This document shows positions 7,913 to 15,023 of a stretch of 16,923 nt of DNA, one piece after another. Location: assembly GCA_937894955.1 (NCBI GenBank), contig CALAXO010000184.1:1-16923 (forward strand), given 5' to 3'. Under the pieces are notes generated by a model. That model saw only the letters and a program-made list of their open reading frames with translations. It made no database searches and was not told the origin of the DNA. Made by a program: the position numbers and the translations under genes. This stretch comes from an uncultured Clostridia bacterium (GTDB lineage Bacteria; Bacillota; Clostridia; Christensenellales; CAG-138). Each line of letters opens with the position of its first letter. Positions within the stretch are counted from its first letter, which is position 1.

Positions 7913-10009
7913 TTATCTTCTGCCCTCTTCCGGAATGAGTCCCTTGCGGGTAAGGTCAATCTTGCCGTCGGGTTTGATTTCGATTACGCGAACAAGAATC
8001 TCATCGCCGATGCTGACAACATCCTCAACGCGCTCAACACGCTTGTTGGAAAGCTTCGAAATATGAACAAGACCCTTCTTTCCGGGTTTCAGCTCAACCT
8101 GTGCGCCGATGGGAAGAATATTCACAACCTTGCCGAGAATCACATCGCCGACCTGAATATCGCGAACGATATTGTCGATAATGTTCTTTGCTTTTTCAGC
8201 CGCTGCCGCATCGGTGCTTGCGATGAACACCCTGCCGTCATCCTCGATATCGATCTTGACGCCGGTTTCGGCAATGATGCCGTTGATGGTTTTGCCGCCG
8301 CTGCCGATAACTTCGCGAATCTTATCAGGGTTGATGCTGAACTGCAGGATACGCGGTGCAAACGGAGAAAGCTCGGGGCGCGGAGTGTGAATGGTTTCCA
8401 TCATTCTGTCAAGGATGAACAGCCTGCCCCGACGCGCCTGTTCAAGCGCACGGGTGAGAATCTGCTTATCGATACCCTTGATTTTGATGTCCATTTGGAT
8501 TGCGGTGATGCCGCTCTGGGTGCCCGCAACCTTAAAGTCCATATCGCCCATGAAGTCCTCAAGGCCCTGAATATCGGTGAGTATTGCAATGTTGCCGGTG
8601 CTGTCGTCCTTGATAAGACCCATTGCACAGCCTGCAACGGGAGCCTTGATGGGAACGCCTGCATCCATAAGCGCAAGCGTGCTGCCGCAGATGGAAGCCT
8701 GGGAAGTTGAACCGTTGCTGGATACGACCTCGGAAACAAGGCGGATCGCATACGGGAATTCGTTTTCATCGGGAATGACGGGCAGGAGCGCGCGCTCCGC
8801 AAGTGCGCCGTGACCGATTTCGCGCCTGCCGGGGCTGCCGAGACGCTTTACCTCGCCGGTGCTGTAGGGGGGCATGTTGTAATGATGAATATAGCGTTTA
8901 AATTCCTCTTCACCGATGCCGTCGATCGTCTGTCCGTCGCCGAGAGTGCCGAGAGTCGCAATCGTCATGACCTGAGTCTGGCCGCGGGTGAACACCGCCG
9001 AACCGTGAGTGCGGGGAAGGATGCCGACTTCGCTCCAAATGGGGCGGATCTGCGTGTGGGTTCTGCCGTCGGGACGGATACCCTTGTTGATTATCTTGTC
9101 ACGCAGAATCTCCTTCATGAGATTGTAAAGAACGGCGTCAATATCCGCTGCGCTGTCGGGATATTCCTCGGCAAAATGCGCAATGGTTTCAGCCTTGACC
9201 TGTTCGGTGCGAACCTCGCGTTCCTTACGGTCAAATGTGTCAAGCTGCCACTCGACCTTTGCACGCGCAAATTCAACGACCTTTGCCTTCAGCTCCTCAT
9301 CGGGAGTGTGAATGACGGGAACGATCTTTTCCTTGCCGACTTCCGCCTGAATCGTTTTAATCCATTCAACGATCTGCTTGATGTATTCATGGCCGAAAAG
9401 GATCGCATCGAGCATTTCCTGTTCGGAAATCTCGTTTGCGCCCGCTTCAACCATCATAACCGCATCCGCCGTGCCCGCAACGGTAAGGTGCAGGCGGCTG
9501 CGGCGGCGCTGCTCAAAATCGGGATTGATGACATATTGCCCGTCAACATAGCCGACGCTGACCGCGCCTATGGGGCCGCCAAAGGGAGCTTCGCTGATGG
9601 ACAGCGCAATTGAAGCGCCGTTCATTGCAAGCACATCGGGAGCAACATCGCGTTCAACACTCATTGTGGTTGCAACAACCTGAACATCGTTATAGAAACC
9701 CTTCGGGAAAAGGGGACGAATGGGTCTGTCGATAAGGCGGCTTGTCAAAATCGCCTTTTCGGACGGACGGCCTTCGCGCTTTATAAAGCCGCCGGGGATT
9801 TTGCCCGCGGCGTACATTTTTTCTTCATAGTCGCAGCTGAGGGGAAGGAAGTCCGCACCCTCGCGTGCCTGCTTTGCAACGGTTGCGCAAACCAGCAGTG
9901 AGGTATAACCGCAGCTGATAAGTATCGCACCGCCCGCCTGCTCGGCGTACTTGCCCGTTTCAACGGTGATCGTGCGCCCTGCAAGCTCAAATGTAAATTT
10001 CTTTTGCAT
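7913..10009 (-). CDS. pnp: polynucleotide phosphorylase (PNPase)
   Basis: PNPase degrades RNA 3' to 5' by phosphorolysis and can add tails in reverse. The 698-residue protein shows the complete architecture: first RNase PH domain (about 1-215, with IPGGFIKREGRPSE and RLIDRPIRPLFP), a helical linker (about 240-305), and the second, catalytic RNase PH domain (about 310-545, with IRPDGRTHTQIRPI, GSPGRREIGHGALAERAL and catalytic acidic residues D485 and D491 in DIQGLEDFMGDMDFK). A KH domain (about 553-610, GSGGK at 569-573) and an S1 domain (about 619-687) follow. An AGGA-containing ribosome binding site precedes the ATG by 12 nt. It lies 308 nt after rpsO with a long leader stem between them, as in many bacteria where rpsO and pnp are neighbours. 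Confidence 0.98.
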   Translation of the reverse strand: MQKKFTFELAGRTITVETGKYAEQAGGAILISCGYTSLLVCATVAKQAREGADFLPLSCDYEEKMYAAGKIPGGFIKREGRPSEKAILTSRLIDRPIRPLFPKGFYNDVQVVATTMSVERDVAPDVLAMNGASIALSISEAPFGGPIGAVSVGYVDGQYVINPDFEQRRRSRLHLTVAGTADAVMMVEAGANEISEQEMLDAILFGHEYIKQIVEWIKTIQAEVGKEKIVPVIHTPDEELKAKVVEFARAKVEWQLDTFDRKEREVRTEQVKAETIAHFAEEYPDSAADIDAVLYNLMKEILRDKIINKGIRPDGRTHTQIRPIWSEVGILPRTHGSAVFTRGQTQVMTIATLGTLGDGQTIDGIGEEEFKRYIHHYNMPPYSTGEVKRLGSPGRREIGHGALAERALLPVIPDENEFPYAIRLVSEVVSSNGSTSQASICGSTLALMDAGVPIKAPVAGCAMGLIKDDSTGNIAILTDIQGLEDFMGDMDFKVAGTQSGITAIQMDIKIKGIDKQILTRALEQARRGRLFILDRMMETIHTPRPELSPFAPRILQFSINPDKIREVIGSGGKTINGIIAETGVKIDIEDDGRVFIASTDAAAAEKAKNIIDNIVRDIQVGDVILGKVVNILPIGAQVELKPGKKGLVHISKLSNKRVERVEDVVSIGDEILVRVIEIKPDGKIDLTRKGLIPEEGRR

Positions 10010-10147
10010 TATTATTTATATCCTTTCAATTATAGCTCTCGATTTATGGCTCTTCATTGCAGCGTGTCCGCTGTTTTGCCGCATGTTCGGAATGATTTTC
10101 GCAATAAACAGTTTTAACGCTTCTGTATGCGGCGCATACGTTTTTTT

Positions 10148-10241
10148 GCAAACAAAATTTTTAACCGTCACACGCAATGCACGAAAATTCCGCCCCGAAG
10201 CACTTATCCGTGCCGTTATGACCCCTAAAAATTTTGCTTGC
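10148..10241 (-). promoter_or_regulatory. long-range 16-bp stem in the pnp leader
   Basis: GCAAACAAAATTTTTA (10148-10163) and TAAAAATTTTGCTTGC (10226-10241) are inverted repeats with one mismatch, 62 nt apart. In minus-strand RNA the mismatched position becomes a G-U pair, so the whole 16-bp stem is paired on the transcribed strand only. The enclosed segment can pair further (GUCA/UGAC and GCACG/CGUGC). It lies between the rpsO terminator and the pnp start. In E. coli a long stem in the same place is cut by RNase III and mediates PNPase autoregulation; a similar role here is inference. A smaller palindrome (GTATGC-GGC-GCATAC, 10125-10139) lies nearer pnp. Nothing else was recognised in the 10010-10317 gap apart from this and the rpsO terminator. 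Confidence 0.6.
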
Positions 10242-10271
10242 TCCGCAATCCGCCGCCGCAAATTTGCAAAG

Positions 10272-10298
10272 AAAGGCGGGTAACTCCGCCCCGCCCTT
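10272..10298 (-). terminator. rpsO terminator or attenuator
   Basis: On the minus strand AAGGGCGGG (10290-10298) pairs with CCCGCCTTT (10272-10280) in a 9-bp stem with one G-U pair and a 9-nt loop, then TTTCTTT. It begins 20 nt after the rpsO stop codon. The T-run is interrupted by a C, so some readthrough into pnp is plausible. Confidence 0.7.
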
Positions 10299-10317
10299 CC
10301 GTTTTTGTTGTATAAAA

Positions 10318-10581
10318 TTATTTCCTGATGCCCAGGGATGCAATGATCGTCCTGTAACGCTCAATGTCAACTTCCTTAAGGTAGTTGAGCAGACCGCGAC
10401 GCTTACCGACCATCTTCAGCAGACCGCGACGGGAATGGTTATCCTTCCGGTGAGTCTTGAGGTGCTCGGTGAGGTGGTTGATGCGCTGTGTGAGCAGAGC
10501 AATCTGAACCTCGGGAGAACCGGTGTCGCCTTCGTGAAGGGCATACTTTGCAATGATTTCGTTTTTGAGTTCCTTTTCCAT
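10318..10581 (-). CDS. rpsO: 30S ribosomal protein S15
   Basis: S15 is a primary 16S rRNA-binding protein of the small-subunit platform. The 87-residue product begins MEKELKNEIIAKYALHEGD and has the family signature TGSPEVQIALLTQRINHLTEHLKTH, then KDNHSRRGLLKMVGKRRGLLNYL. Length is typical (87-89). The start at 10581 is fixed by GGAGG 7 nt upstream; an in-frame extension to 10698 is untranslated leader, not protein. A sigma-A-type promoter lies at 10739-10767, leaving a leader of about 150 nt with hairpins that may serve autoregulation. pnp follows. Confidence 0.98.
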   Translation of the reverse strand: MEKELKNEIIAKYALHEGDTGSPEVQIALLTQRINHLTEHLKTHRKDNHSRRGLLKMVGKRRGLLNYLKEVDIERYRTIIASLGIRK

Positions 10582-10605
10582 TTGAAACCTCCGTAATTCA
10601 GAATG

Positions 10606-10683
10606 TGCCGAATGATCGGCAGTTATCAATCCCTGTCTGCTGCGTGACGCGTCGGAGCTTCGCGAAACGAAGCGGACAGATTG
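10606..10683 (-). promoter_or_regulatory. structured rpsO leader, candidate S15 autoregulatory element
   Basis: On the minus strand CAATCTGTC (10675-10683) can pair with GACAGGGATTG (10627-10637) as a 9-bp stem with a 2-nt GG bulge. It encloses a strong hairpin, GCTTCG-TTTCG-CGAAGC (10657-10673), and a weak second arm (GCG/CGC, 10642-10650): a possible three-way junction. Downstream a separate 6-bp hairpin, TGCCGA-TCAT-TCGGCA (10606-10621), sits about 18 nt before the GGAGG of rpsO. S15 binds a three-way junction in 16S rRNA and represses its own mRNA in several bacteria, so mimicry is plausible but unproven. Confidence 0.5.
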
Positions 10684-10738
10684 CCGCAGAGAACGCAAAA
10701 TTCATTTTGAACATGCAATTCTCCGAACATAGCAATTT

Positions 10739-10767
10739 ATTTTAACATACCTGCGGACTGTTGTAAA
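10739..10767 (-). promoter_or_regulatory. sigma-A-like promoter of rpsO-pnp
   Basis: On the minus strand TTTACA (10762-10767) is followed after exactly 17 nt by TAAAAT (10739-10744). Five of six bases match the consensus at each box. The expected start is near 10732, giving a leader of about 150 nt before rpsO. Confidence 0.75.
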
Positions 10768-10783
10768 GGGCGGAAAAGTGAAT

Positions 10784-10964
10784 TTGAACAGCTGTGAAGC
10801 AATATATTTGAACTCGCTGCATAATCGAAACTAATCCCGCGTGAACATCCCCGATTGAACTGCATAGGAAACAAACTGTTTGTCGAGCAAAATATATTCT
10901 TAGCGGGAGTTTTTTGACTTTTATTGGGAGGCTACATGTAAAGCGGTTAAATTGTGCTTTGAAC
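10784..10964 (+). repeat. four TTGAAC repeats in the divergent intergenic region
   Basis: TTGAAC occurs on the plus strand at 10784, 10808, 10855 and 10959, far more often than chance would give in 181 bp. Several copies are followed by CTG or TGC (AGCTG, TCGCTGC, TGCAT, TAATTGC). They lie between the rpsO promoter and the promoter of the exported-protein operon. A short palindrome ACAAAC-T-GTTTGT (10871-10883) lies among them. No gene was seen from 10768 to 11166. A regulator-binding role is speculation. Confidence 0.35.
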
Positions 10965-11015
10965 TAATTGCCGCAAAACATACGAGTGTGTGACTAAATA
11001 TATTATAGTAAATAC

Positions 11016-11044
11016 TTGTTTTCGAATTATCTTCATGTTATAAT
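11016..11044 (+). promoter_or_regulatory. promoter of the exported metallopeptidase/dockerin operon
   Basis: TTGTTT (11016-11021), a 17-nt spacer and a perfect TATAAT (11039-11044). The expected start is near 11051, leaving a leader of about 115 nt before the ATG at 11167. Confidence 0.7.
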
Positions 11045-11050
11045 TGTGAT

Positions 11051-11138
11051 ACAAAACACTCATGGATATGTTTTGTCTAATCAGAAGATAGAATGTCTGT
11101 CTCCGTCGAAGCAGCGCAATGCCGGTGCAATGCATTGC
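11051..11138 (+). promoter_or_regulatory. leader inverted repeats of the exported-protein operon
   Basis: ACAAAAC (11051-11057) and GTTTTGT (11070-11076) form a 7-bp inverted repeat at the expected transcription start, either an operator or a 5' hairpin. Further on, GCAATGC (11116-11122) can pair with GCATTGC (11132-11138) as a 7-bp hairpin. It competes with the 12-bp palindrome GCAATGCATTGC (11127-11138), and all of this lies about 13 nt before the AGGAGG of the first gene. No known riboswitch consensus was recognised. Confidence 0.4.
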
Positions 11139-11166
11139 TTATAATAAATTTAGGAGGTTACTCAAA

Positions 11167-12078
11167 ATGGTAACAAGACTATCCCGTTCGATTGCCGCAA
11201 TAGGTCTTGCGGTGATCATGATCTGTATGTTTGCTTTCCCAACCGTTGCATCGGTTGCGGCGGCACAGCCGAAGAGAATCATAAATGTTCAAGTCATTTA
11301 TGATGAAAGCTTTCGTGCTTTTGCACTGAACGAGCTGGGCGAAAATCCGCTTCAAAGATTAAGAGCCGCTTTGAAGTATGCCGCATACCCTTACGAGCGC
11401 ATCTGGAACGTTGATCTGCGATTCAATTTTCAAACCTATGAATCAATGCTCGGCAGTCCTTACTCGGTTCAGCCTGCTTGGCCCGATTCGTGCTCCGCAC
11501 TTTGGTCTTGGCAGACCGATCCCCAAACAGGGGAACGTTATCGCAGCTGGAACCATTATTCCGACGGCTGCACCTGCCTCCCGGATGACGAATGTTTCAC
11601 CGATCTGAACACACCGGGACATCACAACAGCGCTCCTCGTCTGCTTCATGAAATAGCGTCCGCTATTGACAGTGTTCCGGATTCATTTTATACCTTTGAC
11701 GCCACCGCATGTTTTGTAGGCCACACTATCTGCCTCTACCAAAATGAATATGAACGTCACAGAAAACCCGCAGGAATATCCCTACCCGCCGGTGATGTTT
11801 TGGTTGTGTCAGCGATTCACAGTTTCAAAAACGAAGATACATCAGGCCAGCTTGCATTTTATACTCCTACAGAGAACTTTATGTCAAATGCACGGATCTT
11901 TCAGCATGAATTTTCGCATTTGTTCAGCCTTCCCGATGCTTTATGCCCGACAGATGAACCCTGCATAATGAGCGGCGGCTTTGACAACATTGTTCTTCCG
12001 TACGACATTTGGTGCAGCCGCTGCAAATCGATATTCAACATCAGCAAATATGATTCAGAAAGGATTCCCGAGCAATGA
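11167..12078 (+). CDS. putative secreted metzincin-like metallopeptidase
   Basis: A 303-residue exported protein. The N-terminus has a signal peptide (basic start, hydrophobic 9-24, likely cleavage near residues 29-33). The C-terminal part contains HEFSHLFSLPD (247-257), an HExxHxxSxxD motif: zinc-binding His247 and His251, catalytic Glu248, and Asp257 where metzincins carry the third ligand. A Met-turn-like PCIMSGG (Met268) follows. The usual Gly after the second His is Ser254. Many cysteines (CSALW, CTCLPDDEC, CFVGHTIC, WCSRC) suggest disulfides or a further metal site. AGGAGG 9 nt upstream fixes the ATG at 11167; an upstream ATG at 11119 has no such site. Its stop overlaps the next gene by ATGA. 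Activity and substrate are unknown; sequence outside the zinc motif is not familiar to me. Confidence 0.75.
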   Translation: MVTRLSRSIAAIGLAVIMICMFAFPTVASVAAAQPKRIINVQVIYDESFRAFALNELGENPLQRLRAALKYAAYPYERIWNVDLRFNFQTYESMLGSPYSVQPAWPDSCSALWSWQTDPQTGERYRSWNHYSDGCTCLPDDECFTDLNTPGHHNSAPRLLHEIASAIDSVPDSFYTFDATACFVGHTICLYQNEYERHRKPAGISLPAGDVLVVSAIHSFKNEDTSGQLAFYTPTENFMSNARIFQHEFSHLFSLPDALCPTDEPCIMSGGFDNIVLPYDIWCSRCKSIFNISKYDSERIPEQ

Positions 12079-12824
12079 AACGTATTTTTTCAGTTATCGC
12101 AGCAATTGCGATTGCAGGACTTGCCGCACTTTGTGTCTACTGCGTTGCAGCGGGTGTCGCTTCAGACGCAAACAAGGCCGCTTCAATTTATGCGCCCGAC
12201 TCAAACGCAGTCGAAATGATGGAGGAACAGGAGTCTGTAAAGTTTTCCTCCCTTCAGGCATATATTGATTATATGACCGGCGGAAACGGTGCTGCATCCG
12301 CAAACAGCATACAGCAGAGTTCCGGTTACTATTATGTTCCCGCAAACCTGCCGGAGGATATAACCGTCACAAGTGTTGAAATTGTTGAAGACGGAACGGT
12401 GTTCACCTACAATGTTGCAAGAGAAGTTCTTATTGACGTTGCATTGACCGATTCGGATATGCGCGAACTGTTCTCAACCATGCAAACAAAAGTATACAAC
12501 ACTGTTTCCGGAAAACCTTATGATTTTATAACTGATACCGCTGCATATGCGGAAAATTTGGCAAAATCACTGAATGCACAGCGAGTATCTTCCTCTGCGC
12601 CGATTTCGTCACTATACTACGGAGCGGCAAATGTAAGATGGCAGGCTGACGACGGCAGTTATTCAACAATTGCGGTCGGGCGGCAGATGGTTTGGATCGA
12701 GGATACGGACACGACTCAAATATATTACGGGTTTTATCCTCTTTCCGTCTCTCAGGACGAAGCTCTTGCAATAAGCGGCTTTACCCGTTGCCCCATTGGT
12801 TCAAACATAAACGTTACAGAATAA
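12075..12824 (+). CDS. exported protein of unknown family
   Basis: A 249-residue protein not recognised as a known family. The N-terminus is a clear export signal or anchor (MKRIFSVIAAIAIAGLAALC and onward, hydrophobic to about residue 30) followed by a low-complexity linker. The body, from about residue 55, is predicted to be mixed alpha/beta: YYYVPANLPEDITVTSVEIV, VFTYNVAREVLIDV, MRELFSTMQTKVYNTV and a C-terminal TIAVGRQMVWIEDTDTTQIYYGFYPL. No catalytic motif is apparent. It starts within the stop of the metallopeptidase gene (ATGA overlap, translational coupling) and ends 17 nt before the dockerin protein. The tight linkage suggests a partner or substrate of the peptidase, which is inference only. 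Confidence 0.85.
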   Translation: MKRIFSVIAAIAIAGLAALCVYCVAAGVASDANKAASIYAPDSNAVEMMEEQESVKFSSLQAYIDYMTGGNGAASANSIQQSSGYYYVPANLPEDITVTSVEIVEDGTVFTYNVAREVLIDVALTDSDMRELFSTMQTKVYNTVSGKPYDFITDTAAYAENLAKSLNAQRVSSSAPISSLYYGAANVRWQADDGSYSTIAVGRQMVWIEDTDTTQIYYGFYPLSVSQDEALAISGFTRCPIGSNINVTE

Positions 12825-12841
12825 GAAAGGAGTAAATTGTT

Positions 12842-13837
12842 ATGTTTCTGAAATCCAAACGCTTTCTTTCCCTCTTTCTCTGCGCCGTGCTGACTCTGGC
12901 TGCGTTTTCTCCTGTTTTCGGCGAAATATCTTCCGAAAGTACGGGAACAAAGTTCTACAGTGATATTGACACCGAAAAGGTGATCGCTTTTTTGCAGCAG
13001 CCGGCGGGCGATACAGGCTATTGCAACGGTGAAATTCTTAGCATTACACGCGGTTTACCGCCTGTGTATAACGGCGAGTTCAATGATTCTTTTTTTAGTT
13101 GTGTACCCGGCTCACCTTCCTATCCCCCCACACCGGATACTTTGGGGTCCACCCGTTTCGAAATCCAGGGCATTTACGAAGACGGCATTCTGCATTGGTA
13201 TTGGTATGATACTGTCGATTTTTACGGTGAGTTTGACTTTTCCGGCACAACCATAGCCGCATTGGGTACTCCCGGCACCCGCACCCACATCTCCAAAGTT
13301 GAACTCAGCAACTGTGAAGGCCTTTGGCTTTTGGATTTTTTGAACCAGCCTTACTGCACGCAGGCGCGCGCACTGAATTGCCCGAACCTGCGCGGAGTCA
13401 ACCTTTCCGGCGTGTATACAGACATTGAGGTTCAACCCCGGCTGTTTTCCCGCCCCGTCAGGCTCAACACCCTCGGCAGCGGCACGGTAAGCTTCGTTTA
13501 CGGCGAAAGCGGAACCGAAATCGGCGGCGAAAACGAAACCGGCAGCGTCGGCGCACAGGGCGAAAACTTCCTCGGCTGGTATTCGGAGGGCAGCATTCAC
13601 AGTGCGGAAGCCGATTTTGAAATTACCGACGGTATTTCGGCAACAGCCTGCTTTGCGGGCGATATCAACGCGGACGGAAGCATCACAATGCAGGATGCAA
13701 TTGCCGCTCTGCGTGCGGCGGTCGGTGTTACGGATATGAACAGCATCGACTTTGCAATGGCGGATGTCGATTGCAGCGGAAACATCGGCATTCCCGATGC
13801 GCTCGCAATTGCAAGGCTCTGCATGGGCGTGCTTTGA
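12842..13837 (+). CDS. secreted protein with C-terminal type I dockerin
   Basis: A 331-residue secreted protein. A signal peptide (about 1-27, ending near SPVFG) is followed by a unique region (30-145) and a short leucine-rich-like part (150-200, VELSNCEGLWLLDFL and ALNCPNLRGVNLSGV). Next is an InlB-type or Flg_new-like beta repeat (about 208-270, with NFLGWYSEG), and finally a dockerin (272-331). The two calcium loops are DINADGSITMQD (274-285) and DVDCSGNIGIPD (308-319). The second loop carries Cys311 at an unusual place, and the closing helix LAIARLCMGVL is typical. Dockerins bind cohesins or anchor proteins in cellulosome-like or surface assemblies. No cohesin is in the window. AAAGGAG lies 8-9 nt before the ATG. 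It is last in the three-gene operon, followed by a strong terminator. Confidence 0.88.
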   Translation: MFLKSKRFLSLFLCAVLTLAAFSPVFGEISSESTGTKFYSDIDTEKVIAFLQQPAGDTGYCNGEILSITRGLPPVYNGEFNDSFFSCVPGSPSYPPTPDTLGSTRFEIQGIYEDGILHWYWYDTVDFYGEFDFSGTTIAALGTPGTRTHISKVELSNCEGLWLLDFLNQPYCTQARALNCPNLRGVNLSGVYTDIEVQPRLFSRPVRLNTLGSGTVSFVYGESGTEIGGENETGSVGAQGENFLGWYSEGSIHSAEADFEITDGISATACFAGDINADGSITMQDAIAALRAAVGVTDMNSIDFAMADVDCSGNIGIPDALAIARLCMGVL

Positions 13838-13921
13838 TAAAAGCTTTGACAAAAATCTGAATAAACGCTGATTCGGCAGGCAGACGAACGGGCGGAATCG
13901 GCAGCTTCCTGAGTTATTATT

Positions 13922-13953
13922 AAAAACCTCCTGCTTTTGTCGGGAGGTTTTTT
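13922..13953 (+). terminator. rho-independent terminator of the exported-protein operon
   Basis: AAAAACCTCC (13922-13931) pairs with GGAGGTTTTT (13943-13952) around an 11-nt loop, and the stem ends in a run of six T's (13948-13953). The A-run on the left arm makes it potentially bidirectional. It separates this operon from the exopolysaccharide operon. Confidence 0.9.
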
Positions 13954-14029
13954 GTGCGGCAAAACAGGCGGCAGGATAAATTGAACCGATGCCCGCAAAG
14001 AAGAGCTGCGCGTCCTGCGGATTTTGCGG

Positions 14030-14058
14030 TAGACAAGCGGAATTTAAAGTGGTAAAAT
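14030..14058 (+). promoter_or_regulatory. promoter of the exopolysaccharide operon
   Basis: TAGACA (14030-14035), a 17-nt spacer and TAAAAT (14053-14058), each box one mismatch from the sigma-A consensus. The start is expected near 14065, about 70 nt before the ATG at 14135. Confidence 0.65.
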
Positions 14059-14134
14059 AGACGCATGACTATGGACAGGTTAAATATACTCGAAGTACGG
14101 TGCTCATTTGCGCCGAACGGGCAGGAGTGAACGA

Positions 14135-15004
14135 ATGTCAGGAAGCAGATCCAAATTACCGATTGCGGCACTTGCCGCACTTCTTCTCGCAACGGCGGGC
14201 TTTTTTACATACCTTTTGCGCGAGGCGGCGGCAAAGGACGATGCCGCGCCCGTTATCGTTTGCTCTTCCTCCGAAATTCACGTCAGCGTTGACGCTTCCG
14301 AAGAGGAGCTGCTTTTCGGCGTTACGGCAATGGATGCGGAGGACGGCGACATTACTTCATCGGTCGTTATCGAGAGCATTTCATCGTTTGTTGAACCGGG
14401 CAAGAGCATCATAACATATGCCGCGTTTGATTCGCATAACCATGTTGCAACGGCCTCACGCACTCTTTATTACACCGATTATCATTCGCCGCGGTTCCGC
14501 ATCACCGATTCGCTGCAATTTTTATCCGGAACGGTTATCAATCCACTGCTGTATATCACGGCCGAGGACTGCATTGACGGTGATATTTCCAACAAAATTT
14601 CAATGACTCTGCTCGAATCCGGCGACTATATATCAGCAATCGGCGTTCATCCGGTTGAGTTCCGCGTTATCAACAGCCTCGGCGATGTTTCGTCGCTGCA
14701 AACCGAAATCGTCGTTTATGAGCGTTCATCCTATAACGCACCCTCAATAGTTCTTTCCGACTACCTTGTTTACACCGAGCCGGGCGAAAGAATCAATCCC
14801 ATCGACTATGTTCGTGAGATCGCATTTTTACGTGAAAGCTACACGGTTGAGCAATACGGTGCGGAAAACCTTGTTATTGACGATTCGGAGCTTAACATTG
14901 CAAAGCCCGGAATATACAAGGTGACGATTTACTGCGAGCGCGGGGATGCGACCGGTTCGGCGACGCTGCTCGTTGCCGTGACCGATTCGGTTTCAGCCTC
15001 ATAA
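14135..15004 (+). CDS. membrane-anchored Ig-like (DUF5011-like) protein of the exopolysaccharide operon
   Basis: A 289-residue protein with a single N-terminal membrane helix (about 9-27) and a large extracytoplasmic part. Two Ig-like repeats resemble the DUF5011/HYR group. One contains AMDAEDGDITSSVV and TYAAFDSHNHVATASRTLYY (about 65-112). The other contains AEDCIDGDISNKI and VEFRVINSLGDVS (about 143-186). A third, more divergent beta domain ends at TLLVAVTDS. The ATG at 14135 is preferred because AGGAG lies 7 nt upstream. It is first in the operon, 19 nt before the Wzz-kinase gene. A role in cell-surface polysaccharide assembly or attachment is inferred from position; no enzymatic motif is seen. 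Confidence 0.8.
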   Translation: MSGSRSKLPIAALAALLLATAGFFTYLLREAAAKDDAAPVIVCSSSEIHVSVDASEEELLFGVTAMDAEDGDITSSVVIESISSFVEPGKSIITYAAFDSHNHVATASRTLYYTDYHSPRFRITDSLQFLSGTVINPLLYITAEDCIDGDISNKISMTLLESGDYISAIGVHPVEFRVINSLGDVSSLQTEIVVYERSSYNAPSIVLSDYLVYTEPGERINPIDYVREIAFLRESYTVEQYGAENLVIDDSELNIAKPGIYKVTIYCERGDATGSATLLVAVTDSVSAS

Positions 15005-15023
15005 AAAGGGAGAGCAACAAACT

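Noticed and set aside
7331..8710. Long plus-strand open frame of 459 codons across the deacetylase-like and pnp genes
   Set aside because: It lies antisense to well-supported genes, has no family resemblance and no ribosome binding site; it is a shadow of pnp codon bias.
8810..9613. Plus-strand open frame of 267 codons inside pnp
   Set aside because: Antisense to an intact, clearly homologous pnp; composition is a mirror of that gene.
10027..10037. TATAAT on the minus strand just before pnp
   Set aside because: It would place the transcript start inside the ribosome binding site and has no -35 match; not credible as a pnp promoter.
10375..10430. Repeated GCAGACCGCGACG in rpsO
   Set aside because: It merely encodes the natural RRGLL repeats of S15, not a DNA element.
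10582..10698. N-terminal extension of rpsO (39 extra codons)
   Set aside because: The true start has GGAGG 7 nt upstream and the S15 family begins there; the extension coincides with the structured leader.
13112..13852. Minus-strand open frame of 246 codons opposite the dockerin gene
   Set aside because: Opposite a gene with signal peptide, dockerin, ribosome binding site and terminator; no recognisable motif.
13846..13875. TTGACA on the plus strand after the dockerin gene
   Set aside because: No -10 box at proper distance, and it lies upstream of a terminator.
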